Below, one piece after another: positions 21,498-33,634 of a DNA stretch of 64,000 bases. The notes beneath the pieces are model-generated. The model made no database searches, was not told where the DNA came from, and saw nothing but the letters and a program-made list of their open reading frames with translations. The stretch comes from Oenanthe sinensis (taxonomy: Eukaryota; Streptophyta; Magnoliopsida; Apiales; Apiaceae): positions 15,259,631 to 15,323,630 of the forward strand of contig CM053802.1 of NCBI GenBank assembly GCA_028671895.1, in the 5' to 3' direction. Position numbers and translations under genes: made by a program. Within the stretch, counting starts at the first letter, position 1; the number at the start of each line of letters is the position of its first letter.

Positions 21498-22277
21498 GAG
21501 TAAAGAGCACTTCGTGTACCCGTAGTTTGTGTGTCAGACCACTTGGGATACCACACTTCAAAAAGTATCACGCGCTATACTGCACTTTTTAACGTCCTAA
21601 CATTTTGCTGTTTTCCGTTAAATTGGACTAACGCCGTCATCGTCTCCGGTGACCTTGAACGACGACAAAACAAAACCCAAACAAAGCTTGTCAGTTTTTA
21701 TATCAAAATAACGCTAGCCTTGCCAGGAGTACGTATATAACAATTATACATACAAACAAGCAACCATGTGGCCGTAAATCAAAGAAATCCGACGAGCTTT
21801 ACTGGAAAAATAATTTTCCGACGAGCTCCAAAAATAACCCATAAACACAAACAAAAAATATCACTAGCATGTCCTTTCACCGATCTACGTAACCATGTAA
21901 TTAGTTTATGCAACAAATCAACGGAAAAATAAATAAGAAATTCAAGTATAACCCGAAAATTATGAATTACAAATCAAGCAATTTCTAACGAAAAGGGAGC
22001 ACGTAGTCATGTACTTCAACACATGGGATTCAATTTGGTTACTCATATGAAGAAAACTAAGTTCAGAATCATCTTCAAAAGTTGCTTTGATCTTCAAGAA
22101 CACGAAGAACACTTTCTTCTCCAAAACAAAAAAACTGACGGCGTTAGTCCAATTTAACGGAAAACAGCAAAGTGCTAAGACGTTAAGAAGTGCAGTATAG
22201 CGCGTGGTACTTTTTGAAGTGTGGTATCCCAAGTGTTCTGACACACAAACTGCGGGTACCCGAAGTGCTCTTTACTC
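21498..22277. mobile_element. Foldback Mutator-like (MULE) non-autonomous element
   Basis: A 780 bp unit with long terminal inverted repeats of about 145 bases (21498-21640 and 22135-22277). Both ends read GAGTAAAGAGCACTTCG inward, and the repeats continue through a CACTTGGGATACCACACTTC-type block and TTCCGTTAAATTGGACTAAC. It is flanked by a perfect 9 bp direct repeat TTAAATTAA (21489-21497 and 22278-22286), the target-duplication length of Mutator-like transposons. The interior (21641-22134) has no transposase. Two open frames on opposite strands are mirror translations of the inverted repeats and are not genes. Confidence 0.85.
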
Positions 22278-22286
22278 TTAAATTAA

Positions 22287-22518
22287 TGTAACTGTTAGAT
22301 TCTGTCTGTTGCTTATCAAATATGGTTGTCAAGTGTCAACAATGTCTCACAAGGCGAAGCCCCCAACATTTACATTTTAAAGAAAATTAAAATGTACTCC
22401 TCCAAAGCCAAGAGGAACATTGTAGGATTATTGTTTTTAGCATTTTTAGTCGACCAAGGCAATGCTTATATATAAACTGAAAACATTCAGTTCAGCGCAA
22501 ATCAAACATAATAATTTG
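22287..22518 (+). promoter_or_regulatory. Upstream region of the subtilase pseudogene
   Basis: A TATA-like TTATATATAAACTG at about 22466 lies some 50 bases before the presumed start codon at 22519, a normal plant core-promoter spacing for a short leader. Confidence 0.35.
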
Positions 22519-23583
22519 ATGGCCCATCCAATGCTGAACTCTTTTTTATTCTTCTGTTTTGCTGCAGTTTTTGTGCTCAATAGCCATTGCCATGAAGACA
22601 GTAAGGTTGGTTAATTATCGAAGACACACACACAAAAAAAAGAATCTAGCTGCCATAATATGCAAGAAAAAGGTACCACACACATATCGCTGGTTGAAAA
22701 TCCTATTTCCTTTCTTCAAATTGTTAAACCAAACATACTCGATACATCCTGCTAATAAGTAACATCCGTATTTTAATAAAATGTATGCAAATTTTACCCA
22801 GCATACTCTGACTCTGTTTAGACCTCAGACTTGTGAAAAGTAAAATTTTGAAAAAATCTGAAATAATTATGTTGTTAACTATGTTTTTTAAATGAAAAAA
22901 GTATAAATATATGTTTTATTACACACTCACATTTTATAACATAATCTAGTCACATATCTAAGCGCGGTAATGAATTTTTAGGTTCACATTGTGTACATGG
23001 GAGATCTTCCAAAAGTAAACGTAGGAGAGAGCGTAACAGTCCAATCAATGCATCACAATATCCTCTCACAAGTCCTTGGAAGGTTAAAGTACTGCATTGC
23101 ATAAACCACTAATGATTTAATAGTATGGATCATAAAATTGTTAGCTTTGATATTAAACTTTGGAAATTGATTGGATCACAGTCCTGCTCTGGCAAAAGAG
23201 TCACTAATTTACAGTTATGGGAGGAGTTTCAATGGATTTGTAGCTAAAATCTCCGATAACGAGGTGGCGAAGATTCAAGGTAATTCAACGTGATGATATT
23301 TTAACTTAACTACCAAGTAGCAACAGCAAATTTTGCGATTCACGTGAGTAATATTGTCAAATTTATGGTGTTCATAGACATGAATGGAGTGGTTTCCGTG
23401 TTTCCAAACACCATAGTACCACTTCACACTACAAGATCATGGGATTTCTTAGGTTTTTCTGAATCCCATTCTATTGCTGCTACTGAAGGAGATATCATAA
23501 TTGGAATGCTAGACACAGGTAACTTGAGTACTATTATATTGTATTAGAAGAAACAAGTAATAAAGTTATTAGACTAATTCCCC

Positions 23584-23629
<46 letters not shown>

Positions 23630-25678
23630 AATTTATAGCAGGAATTTGGCCTGAAAGCAAGAGTTTTCAGGATATGGGCTATGTCCCTCCACCAGCAAAA
23701 TGGAAGGGAACTTGTCAGACAGCAAATAACTTTACCTGCAATAAGTAATCTTCCCCTCTTCCTGAATTATACATGTTCACACACTGTAATATATACATAG
23801 GTGTCCATTGGTATACGAACAACAAATCAGTGATTTGTAATGTGTGGTACTGTGGTAGTAATTTGTAGTAATGTGTAGCTGGTAGTAAAATTTGTAACGC
23901 AACATGACTTTATTTACATATACACTTGGTCACTTGTTACATAGCTTAACTGAGAACTTATATTGTATAACAGCAAGGTGATAGGGGAGCGATTCTGTGA
24001 CACTGCTAACAACTCTGACCCTGACTATGATATAATGTCTCCAAGAGATACCTGGGGTCATGGATCTCACACTGCTTCAATGGAAGCTGGGGAATTAGTG
24101 CATAACATAAGCTACCATGGGATAGCTGAAGGTGTCGTAAGAGGTGCAGTTTCAGATGCAAGGATTGCCGTGTACAAAATCTGCTGGACAAATGGTTGTG
24201 CTGCCGCAGATATTCTAGCTGCCTTTGACGATGCAATTGCTGATGGAGTTGACATTTTATCAGTTTCTCTTGGATCCTTGTTCCCATACCCCTATCATAA
24301 GGAGCCAATCTCTATTGGTTCTTTTCATGCAATGAAAAATGGTATATTAACCTCTTGTTCAGCTGGAAATAATGGCCCATACCGCAGAGAGATTTCCAAC
24401 TATTTTCCTTGGGCACTGACTGTGGCTGCTAGCACTATTGACAGAATTTTTGTCACTAAAATAGTGCTCGGAAATGGACAACAAATTCTTGTAAGGGTTT
24501 ATATACACAATAAAGATTGTTATATCTTAGTAATCTACCTCTAGGTTAAAAGAGCTCTGAAAGCATGTTATAATACTATGTTTACTAACGGAGAAAGATG
24601 TGATGTCTCCTACTGTCGTCGACTTTTCATCGAGAGGGCCAAACCCCATCAGCCCAAATATTTTAAAGGTAAATAAACACATGCATATTATCAGTTCTCT
24701 TACTGTCTCAATCTCAAGTGTATTCTAGTCTCTTCTCATTAACTTAACTTTTTTTTTATATTACCACGTATCCTAACAGCCTGATGTGACTACACCTGGT
24801 GTAAATATCCTTGCGGCCTGGTCTCCCCTTGCATTCCCTTCTGTAGACGTGACTGATCAACGACAAGAAGCCATTGGTGCTGCTGCATATGTTAAGGCTT
24901 TCCATCCATCATGGTCCCCTGCTGCTATCAAGTCAGCCCTCATGACTACGGGTAAAGACCAGAATATAGTCATATGGCCCGTGTAGCACGAATTTTATGT
25001 GTATAACTAACGAAAAACAAAAACTTTTAAGATACAGACGTACTTTTTAATGTTCATTACATTTCAGCAACAATTGTCGACCCAAGGAAGAACGAGGATG
25101 GAGAGTTTGCTTAGGGCTCTGGACAAATCAACCCATTGAAGGCAGTTCACCCTGGTCTAATCTTTGATGCATCAGAAGCAGATTTTGTAGATTTTCTATG
25201 TGCAGAAGGTTACAACAGCACTCTAGTAGGATTAATATCAGGTGATTCAAGCACTTGCCCCGACAAACTTGGTAAAACATCGGACCTCAACTACCCATCT
25301 TTCGGTCTCTCATTGCTTAATGGAGAGCAGATAGATGTCACCTATCCAAGGACTGTTACCAATGTGGGTTATCCTAATTCCACATATTACGCCATAGTTT
25401 CAATGCCTCCAGAGTTCAATGTTGTCGTAGAACCTGCAGTACTAACATTTGCAGAAGTTGGAGAGAAACAATCATTTACAGTAAAAATAACCGGATTGCC
25501 TTTATTCCAAGTACCACTTGTCTCAGGATCCCTGCAGTGGACCGATGGCACTCACATTGTTAGAACTCCGATACTTTTCAATAACATGCCTTCTATTTGG
25601 GCATCTTTGGGTAGCACCTCTCCAGTAAAGAAGAACACTCAACCATGGAAAGGCTCTGCAGTATTCAATAACAAATAA
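22519..25678 (+). pseudogene. Cucumisin-type subtilisin-like serine protease, pseudogene
   Basis: Nine exons can be read: about 22519-22606, 22982-23082, 23182-23279, 23378-23518, 23642-23744, 23974-24490, 24545-24668, 24780-24951, 25068-25678. They spell a signal peptide (NSFLFFCFAAVFVLN), an inhibitor I9 propeptide (VHIVYMGDLP...), and peptidase S8 with the catalytic Asp in IIGMLDTG, His in DTWGHGSHTAS and oxyanion Asn in SAGNNGP. The PA domain between GNGQQIL and FSSRGPNP is gone. The segment with the catalytic Ser (GTSMACPH in the family) is missing from exon 8, which jumps from DVTDQRQ to GAAAYVKAFHPSWSPAAIKSAL. Exon 9 has TAG within GEFA-GSGQINP. The fibronectin-type C-terminus is intact. 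Intact family members are secreted endopeptidases; this copy cannot be one. Confidence 0.9.
23585..23631. repeat. Homopolymer pair: about 35 C then 12 A
   Basis: It lies in the intron before exon 5 of the subtilase pseudogene, ten bases upstream of the acceptor. Exact length is likely to be unreliable in any assembly. Confidence 0.9.
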
Positions 25679-26640
25679 AGTATCCCCCATATCTTTTGGT
25701 AATTAGAGGTTAAGGATATTCTAGTGGATGCATGGGTGCATTCCAGAATTTAGCTCCTGCAAAAACCCTGATTGCCTTTCAAAGAAGATTACAATAATAT
25801 TCATGGTGCAAACGATTTATATCAATGCTAGGCATCATGTCAAGGCAACATAGTTTTCAAATTTTAAGCTCGACTAGTAGAGATTCGAATAACAATTGTA
25901 TCACAAAATGTATTATAATATAGTACTGACTTTTTAATAAAACTATACATCAAACAAAGGGGTTAAATGATTGAAAACATCATCAAATTATCGACCAACT
26001 TGTATATAGATCATCAAACTCAAATATTTGTGGTTAATTAGTTCAACTATTAAAAATTTGCAAATAGGTTTCAACAATTAAAAAAAATAGACGGAAGCCT
26101 TTTTTTTAAAAATTGCTCAATGGTCATTAAACCGGATATAATCTTGCATTTGGGTCATTAAATTAAATTAAATTGGATATGGGGGGGGGGGGGGGAGGGG
26201 GGGGATTGCCCTCCATAAAACACACCTTATATAAAAAATACGGAAAAACATCATCAAAACACTTATTTTTTTAATGAGAAATGGTCTGCTAAGATTACAA
26301 TCATAAAATTGAATTATAATAAACCCTAACATATCGAGTTTCATCTAAATTTTAAAAATCAAATATTACAGAATCTAACATGTAATCCAACATAAAATCT
26401 TATATATATTTTGTAAAAATGAAATTTACACATAATCATGTTATGATTTTTTGTTAATCTCATTTAGATTCTATTTTTATTCATAAAAAACATAATTGAT
26501 GTTAAACTTTAGAATCTAAATGAGTTTTTATGTAATATTCTAAAGTGTTTTTTCTTGTTCTTTATATAAGGGTGTTTTTTATATATAAAACAATGGCCTA
26601 TATATATATTATTGAGAATTAAGTTTTTGAGATTATCTTA
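25679..26640. other. Gene-free DNA with a G homopolymer
   Basis: No coding frame. 26181-26204 is a G run of 15, one A, then 8 G. 25980-26160 contains phrases repeated with small changes (ATCATCAAATTATCGACCAA, ATCATCAAACTC), suggesting an old repeat fragment. Confidence 0.5.
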
Positions 26641-26820
26641 TGATTATGTTTGGAAACTTTGATTTCATTTCAAATGACATGATTTGAGTTGTTATTTCAA
26701 ATTCTCATATTTGTACTAATATATGAATTCCTTAAAATTCAAATTCTTATAATTGCCCAAACATGTCATTTGATTAAATCTAGAATTTTAAATGAAATCT
26801 ATATTTCCAAACAGGTCATA
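26641..26820. mobile_element. Small MITE-like inverted-repeat element
   Basis: The ends are imperfect inverted repeats of about 25 bases: TGTTTGGAAA..GATTTCATTT at 26648-26670 and AAATGAAATC..TTTCCAAACA at 26790-26813. The length (about 180 bases) and lack of coding fit a MITE. No clear target duplication, so the superfamily is open. Confidence 0.5.
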
Positions 26821-27532
26821 GAGGAATTACCTAATTTGCAAGTATTTTTTAGTGTTAGTATTTTATAATTATAGTAAAATTTATGTATTATCATATATTT
26901 ATATGAGAATTTTTAGAAAAAAAAAACATTAATCCCTATTTATTATATGCAATTATAGTAAAATGGTAATTTAGTCTAACTCGTTTCGGAGAGTCCGACT
27001 GCTCGTCCAGCCCTCGTCATATAATCGATGCTAGATTTTTTTTCTCCCAATAATCGGACAGGATAGCATTCCAAATCAACTAAGCAGCTGTTAGTCATTA
27101 CTAAAAGGTATACTGATATATCTATTTAGTGCTCGAAGGTTTTTTTCTATATAGTTTTAAAAGAAAAACAGAAAAGTAATCAAATTTGTGCTCTATATAT
27201 GTATCTTTTATTTATACAAAATACCTAAAAATGTTTAGAAGAGAACTAATAATTTTTTTAAATATAAATATATGAAAATATATTGTCTTTAAACTTGTTT
27301 TTAATAATTATCCAACTTGTTTTTAAACTTTTAAATTTATAGTAATTATACTATAACATAAAAACTTTTAAATTTATACTATAACATAATTATAGTAAAA
27401 TTTATATATTATCATATATTTAATAATTATTTATTAACAATATAAATAATTGAGTTGGCTTAATATTATCCAACTTGTTTTTAAACTTTTAAATTTGGCT
27501 CATTTTGAAATCAAACCTAAATGTTATGTTAT
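26821..27532. other. Gene-free AT-rich DNA with local direct repeats
   Basis: The phrase ATTATAGTAAAATTTAT occurs near 26868 and 27390, and CCAACTTGTTTTTAAACTTT near 27311 and 27469. These look like small local duplications. No coding frame. Confidence 0.5.
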
Positions 27533-27540
27533 ATTCAATT

Positions 27541-28109
27541 TAGGGTTGTAAACAAATCGAGCTGATCGTTAGACTCGACTCGATTCGTTTAACTCGACTC
27601 TACTCGACTCGTTTAATAATCGAGCTCGAACTCGAATCCGGAAAAAAACTCGTTAAGCTTAACGAGTCGATCCGAGTTTTGTAAGTGTCCGACTCGAACT
27701 TGACTCGAGTTTGACTCGAACTCGACTTAACTCGTTAAGCAATATACATAAAAATTTGTAAAAATAATAAAATATACATAAACTCTGCATTACTAGATTG
27801 TGTGTAATTATGTTAGTGTAAGTGTAAGACACTTGGACTTAAGTTTTTATTTGTATTTAAGTCTCATTTGGTCAGTTAAAAACAAGTCCAAATCAAAAAA
27901 AATAAAATTAATTAACCAACATCGAACTAGAACTCGACTCGATTCGAAAAGTTCGTGAACAACTCGAACTCGATTCGGTTCTTAACGAACTCAAGTTTGA
28001 ATAACAAAATCTGACCGTTAAGATAATCGAGTTCGGCTCGACTCGTTAAGAAAAAACCCGAACTCGAACTCGTTAATGAAAAACTCGACTCGACTCATTT
28101 ACCGCTCTA
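27541..28109. mobile_element. Non-autonomous hAT element with 8 bp target duplication
   Basis: 569 bp flanked by a perfect 8 bp direct repeat ATTCAATT (27533-27540 and 28110-28117), the hAT signature. The ends read inward TAGGGTTGTAAACAAATCGAG and TAGAGCGGTAAATGAGTCGAG, an imperfect terminal inverted repeat. The subterminal regions are dense with ACTCG/CGAGT words in both directions, as in the common plant hAT-derived repeats. The middle (27740-27900) is AT-rich and carries no transposase. Confidence 0.88.
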
Positions 28110-28117
28110 ATTCAATT

Positions 28118-28651
28118 CAATTAAAAAACAAACCTAACTTAAGCCAAATCGGTAATTGGGCAAATTTGCCCTTTTACCAATCCAAATCTCTTCTTATGAA
28201 CTGTTTGGGAATGTATGACTCGATTTGGTTCGTAGTAAAAACACAGGAACGTTAGATATTTAAAAACTGAACAGAGTGGATGAGGTGTTAGATTGCGGAT
28301 CTCAAAAAAACTAACTTGACGTAGCTAACTCTAGTTAAAGTATTTAATTTGAAAACCCACATAAAGGTCACTCTGCCCATTTCTATATTTTGCCATCACC
28401 TCTAGCCCTCTCTGCTGCATATATTTCTTTAAACCCCCCATTTCAATTCCCGATAACTTAAGAGCGTACCAGTAGATTATATACAAAGTTGTGGTCCTAT
28501 TTTCTCAGTTCCATAAATCTTTTCAATTTATTTCTTTTCTCTATTTTGATTTTGCACTTTGTTGTTAACTTTTATGTTTTTTTCTTGTGTGTGTCTTTTA
28601 ATGTTACAAGCTTTGAGTTGCAGAACCTTTCTGTGAAAACTGGGTTTTGTA
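28118..28651 (+). promoter_or_regulatory. Upstream region and 5' UTR of the TRM-family gene
   Basis: 28360-28450 holds a CT-rich patch and a TATA-like GCATATATTTC near 28418-28428, about 225 bases before the start codon. The leader that follows is T-rich. The hAT element ends about 300 bases upstream of the TATA-like site. Confidence 0.35.
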
Positions 28652-31541
28652 ATGGGCAAGGAATGGTTGTATAATTGGGTTGGCGGTCGCGGTGGCAGTG
28701 GCATTGGTAATGGTAGTAGTAGTAGTAGTACTAGTGGTAGATACAGAAAGAAAGGAGGATTAAACAACACATTCTCTAGTTCATCAGGAGCTGACAGTGG
28801 AAGTGTTGTTAGTAATAGTACTAGTAGTAGTAGTACACCTCCTGGCTGCATCAATGCTGTCATTCAACTCTTTGATTTTCATCCTTTTCATTTTTCCAGT
28901 AACTTACATCATCAATCTCATGACAACACTACCTTCCTTCCCCATGAACCAACTACTACTGATGTTCCTCTCAAAGGTCTTCCACCATCTCTCCTTCCAC
29001 ACACACACTTTTCCATGCATTATGCACACACATGGTGTGTCTCAATGCATGTTAGTATTATTAATTGTTTTTAATAATAGGTGCTGTCTACTTGTGAAAT
29101 ATGCAGGAGCAGAAGCTCCAAGAAACAGTCTGGACATACATGATGGGACCAACATCATGGAAGCTGCTAAACTATCATCATCAAACCTGAAAAAAGATGA
29201 AACTTTACATATCGAGGTAAGAAAAGAAATACTATTACCAGTAAATTTATCATTATGTTTGTTTTCATGTGTTTGTAAAGATATTCCATATAACTTTTGT
29301 TTCTCACAAGTCACAACTGATCAGTATTGCTTTATCAAGTAAATATTTATTGTGTTGATTATTTGTATCAAATATTTTAAAGATAATGGTTTGATTGTGT
29401 TTTTGAAAAATCAGAAGGATATGCATATCAAAACAAGTGGTCACACAAGATCGTCATTTAGAAGAGACGATGAAAATTCAAATTTTAGCAGCAATTCACC
29501 AGGGGGGACCAAGACTCCAACTTTGGTAGCTCGGTTGATGGGTCTGGATCTTCTTCCTGATAGCCCGTCTCCTCGTCTTTCTTCTTCATCTTCTACGATT
29601 AATCATTCTTCATCTAGTTCTCATCCATTACAAAATCTTGTATTGAACAAAAAGAAATCTAAATCTTCTTCTTTTGCAAATGCTAATGATTTCATTAGCC
29701 ATTCATTGCCAGTGACACCAAGAACATCATCATCGTCATCAGCAAGAAAATCAGATATTGATCAGAGGTTTTCTCTTCAGATCAACAAAGAAAACAATGA
29801 TGTTGCAAGTTGTCAAGACATAGAGTTCTCAAAATTTTTGAAATCAAAGATTAATGCAGCGAGAATGCATGAAGATGAGAATATGAGCCCGGGACACTAT
29901 GCAAAACAAATAGTGAAACAGTTCAAAGAAAGTGTCAGTAGGCGAGTTGGTAAGGACATTACCAACACTGTCACCAATCATGATTATCAGAGAAGAGATC
30001 AGAATGTTGTTCTTTTAAAACCAAAGAAACCATCTAATCTTGGTAATGGATCTGAAACGGCAAGTAAATCTCCGAAGCTGAGGTTGTTGGAGACACAGAG
30101 CAAGCCAGTTGCAACAAAAAATCACCAAGATATTCAACATTCCCCAAAGCTCTTGTCATCGCAGTTATGCGAGGATAAACAATCCAAATGTGAAACGGTA
30201 TCTTTAAGATCTAAGCCGCAAAAGGCAGCTGTGTTATTACTGAGGGAAGAAAAACAGAAGCAAAAAAGTTCACTTGCAAAGTCCAAACTGGTTATTCATG
30301 GTGATGAGAATATGAAATGCAGTTCAAAGTTCAAAAAGCCACCACAAATACTGGATCTGATGAGGAACAAGCAAGAAGAGCCCTTTGTAAGGTCATCAGC
30401 ATCAACAAATGGCAGAGCATCCCAAATCTCAGACAATAAATGCAAGAGAACTCCACTTCCAACTCTTCTTTCACCCAAAAACAAGGTAATAAAATTTTAT
30501 TTAAAACGTATATTTACTGTTTCTTTTTTTACTACAAGAGGAGAGTACTAAATTTCAATGCTAGGCTATTCTTTTGTATACTCATGCATGCATATTATTA
30601 TCTGACTTTGGGTTAGTAATATGTGCAGAGTGTATGCAACCATAAACTGGTAGTCTGGTATATATGTGTTGCGTCTGATTCTTAATAATTGTTTCAGTAG
30701 TAGTATATACTTTTCAAAAAAGGGAATCATATATGTTATTCTTTTTAATATATTGTTTGGTTTTTATTTATATATATAATAGGAAATGAAAAGGCAAAAG
30801 AAATCTTATGATTCTGAAGCACCTGATCCTCCTCCATCAAAAGAGAATACACGGCTGCTATCTTGTAACTTGAGCCAATCGTACAAACAAGACCTGAATG
30901 ACCAAAACAGTTTGATGGGAGCAGAACAACTAACTGACTACATTTCAAGAATATTGAACCGTACGGGAATTTTTCATTGTACTCCAATATTAATCTCCAA
31001 ATTTAACTCTACTTCACACCCTCTACATCCATCTATATTTCATAAATTGCCAAAACTACATAACGGGAAGCTCATTTTCGATCTAGTCGATCAGCTTTTG
31101 GCCGGAATCTTGCAACCCCATGTTGGCTATAATAGCACCTTCATCCTTAGTAAAAGGTTTATGTTCGGGGAGCATTTAAAATGTTATACCCCATGCACAA
31201 AACTCGAGCATGAGGAGGTCATGGGAAATGTTTTGATGTACGGAGAGCAATTTAAACGTTATACTCGGTGCACAAAACTCGAGAATTGTCACGTTATGGG
31301 AAAGGTCCCGATGTACGGGGAGCAATTGTTAAATATATTGTTCAACAAAATCAAAAACTTTGAGTCGGTGAATTGTCTGGTTCTTGAAGACATTGATGCA
31401 CTGATAGATAAAGATTTACCACCCAAGTTGGAATGTGAAGAAGAAGTTGAGGGAATAGTAACGGAGATTGAAGGTTACATCTTGGAATGGCTTGTGCATG
31501 AAACTGTGACCCTTGTTGATTGTGGTGTCCGTACAGCATAA
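28652..31541 (+). CDS. TRM-family protein (TON1-recruiting-motif type, DUF3741 and DUF4378)
   Basis: Four exons with GT-AG borders and matching phase: 28652-28976, 29107-29216, 29415-30485, 30783-31541, giving 754 residues. The N-terminus MGKEWLYNWVGGRG and the Gly/Ser-rich stretch are typical of one TRM branch. Exon 3 opens into GGTKTPTLVARLMGLDLLPD, the DUF3741 motif of TRM/LONGIFOLIA proteins, then Ser- and Lys-rich disordered sequence. The C-terminus is DUF4378: TGIFHCTPILISKF, HPLHPSIFHKLPKLHNGKLIFDLVDQLL, then GEQLLNILFNKI, VNCLVLEDIDALIDKDLP and EIEGYILEWLVHETV. TRM proteins bring TON1 and PP2A to microtubules and shape cell division and elongation (established for the family). The DUF4378 region carries a 75 bp tandem duplication (31161-31328). 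No stop or frameshift is seen. The family call is firm; the exact orthologue is not. Confidence 0.87.
31161..31328 (+). repeat. In-frame 75 bp tandem duplication within the DUF4378 exon
   Basis: Unit 1 is 31161-31235, unit 2 is 31236-31310, and a third begins at 31311 and matches for 18 bases. Each unit encodes 25 residues starting M-F/Y-G-E-H/Q and containing CTKLE and VMG. Because 75 is a multiple of three, the frame survives. The third start, MYGEQLL, is the one that continues into the normal family sequence. Confidence 0.92.
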
Positions 31542-33634
31542 ACACAATTATTATGTTTTTCATTTTAATTGTGAGGGGACACAATCTGACTTGGATCACA
31601 TGTGATTGAATTTCACGTGACAAAATGAGATGCTATTCTCAGGATCCAACTTGGAGTCTTATTTTTATCCTCAGAATTACATATGTAAATTTATTCATAA
31701 GTCGAGACATTATTTAAAAGATCATTGCTATATATTATTTGATCTAATACAATGCATTTGTATATTATTCTCGTTATTTGATCGATTAAGAGCCTGGGTT
31801 TAATTTTAAAAAGTTATTTATAATTTAAAATATAATTTATTTACTTTAAGTTAAAAATGATAACTTTTACTTTAAGTTAGAATAATGTGTTTGAATAATT
31901 TTATTTAAAGTGATTTAAAAAAAATAAAATATGACTAAAAAAGTAAATTTATATTTTTAAATATAAAATAATAGTATAAAGTACAAATATATGCAATAAA
32001 TAAATAATAAGATAAAGAATATTTCAAATCTGTATATTTATATTAGAGTTTGATATAAAAAAAAGATAAATTAAAAATTATCTAAAAAATACTTAATTTT
32101 TTTAAATTAATATTAGATTTAAGATGAAAATTTTAAATATACATACGTGTCACTAGACATAAAATGATGGGTATCAAAGTATCAAACTGTCAAAAACTCA
32201 AAATCACTTGTTTAATAATTTTAGAATTTATAATGGAAAAATTACTTCATGTTTCAATATTAGGCCCCGAAGAGATAAAGAGACAAATAGTTATTAACAA
32301 TTGCATTTGAATACAAACTTTATTAATTTACAAAATTCATAAATTTAGAGAATTTATGGACTTGAGATATAGTAAAATATAAATAAATTTATACAATTAT
32401 GAAAAAAATATTTGTATTGTACATAAAATATCATTTATATATTTTATTTTTAAAAATTTTGATACTTCGTATTATAATTTTTATGCATTCTACAGCGATA
32501 TTGTTGAATTTTATAAAATTTTAAACATGATTAAAAATATTTATCTAAGTGCTTGTTTGGTTGCACATAGGAATTAATTTTCTATAGAAAATATCATTTC
32601 CTTGGTATTTAAAATTAATAGAAAGTGTAAAAAATTGTTTGACTACTCATATAGAAATTTAAATACATAGTAAATACAAATAACCACGAGTGGTGGATAA
32701 ACAACTTCCATATTTTATAGATATTCATTTTCTTAGTTTTGTGAATTAGGCGGATATCCACTTCCAAGAATTTCAAATACCTAGGTATTGAATGATTAAC
32801 TGATGCTCTAAGTCTGAAAATTTGGCATCTGTATAATCTGACCTTTTTATAATTTCTCTAAACATATTACATGTATGCCACTGCACTCGATACATTCTAT
32901 TGCCAGATATGCGAATCAAAAGAATATCCCTTACTACTATTATTTTTTATCATTTTAATTAATTGCGTTCAAGACAAAAAAACCAAATTCAACTAGTCTC
33001 ATTTTCGATCAAAGATTTTTATCCCAACTCCGCTTAAAGTTAAAATGAATACGTGAACTATTATAAGAAATCAAATAAATTGAAATAATTAAGTTCCTCA
33101 GTTCGTTCATATATATCACTCGCTGCTTTTCTTAAGTTTGGAAATTTGAGTTTCTTCTTAAATATCATTGGTGAAAAAGAATGAAAATTCTCATACTTAT
33201 CAATCCCTATTACTTAGTGCATCTATTCGTAACATTTTAGTGATCAATTTTTTTGTGAAATTCACAGTAAAATAAATACAAATATTTTGCCGATTTAATA
33301 AATTACCTGTATATAATTTGAACACAATGACAACAACCCGTATTTAAACTTGAATGTAATTTAAATGTCACACTATAATTGTTCATAATTGTACGTCTGA
33401 ACTAAGATGACAGGAGTAATTAAAAACTGAAATGTCAATAAAAATAGACGAAATGGGTGGACCACTTGACACTCAATTTAATTTAATAGGGGAGCCAAGG
33501 ACGAGTCACTCAGATTTTCTACTTGGTAAAATGCTAAAGAAAAAGGAATGGAGTCGTGGGCAGTCATTTAAATTTCCCTCACCAAATGTGGATCCGGACA
33601 ATTGTATTGTCCTGTGTGACTCAATTTGTATATG
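31542..33634. other. Gene-free AT-rich DNA
   Basis: Contains the 3' UTR side of the TRM gene, then AT-rich DNA. GAGCCTGGGTTTAATTTT near 31790 and CTTGTTTGGTTGCACATAGG near 32553 resemble ends of common plant MITEs, but I could not pair either with an opposite end. 33432-33635 is open but has no recognisable protein. Confidence 0.45.

Noticed and set aside
21268..22244. Open frames around the foldback MULE as genes
   Set aside because: The two frames starting MSDHLGYHTSKS and MSEHLGYHTSKS are translations of the same inverted repeat on opposite strands.
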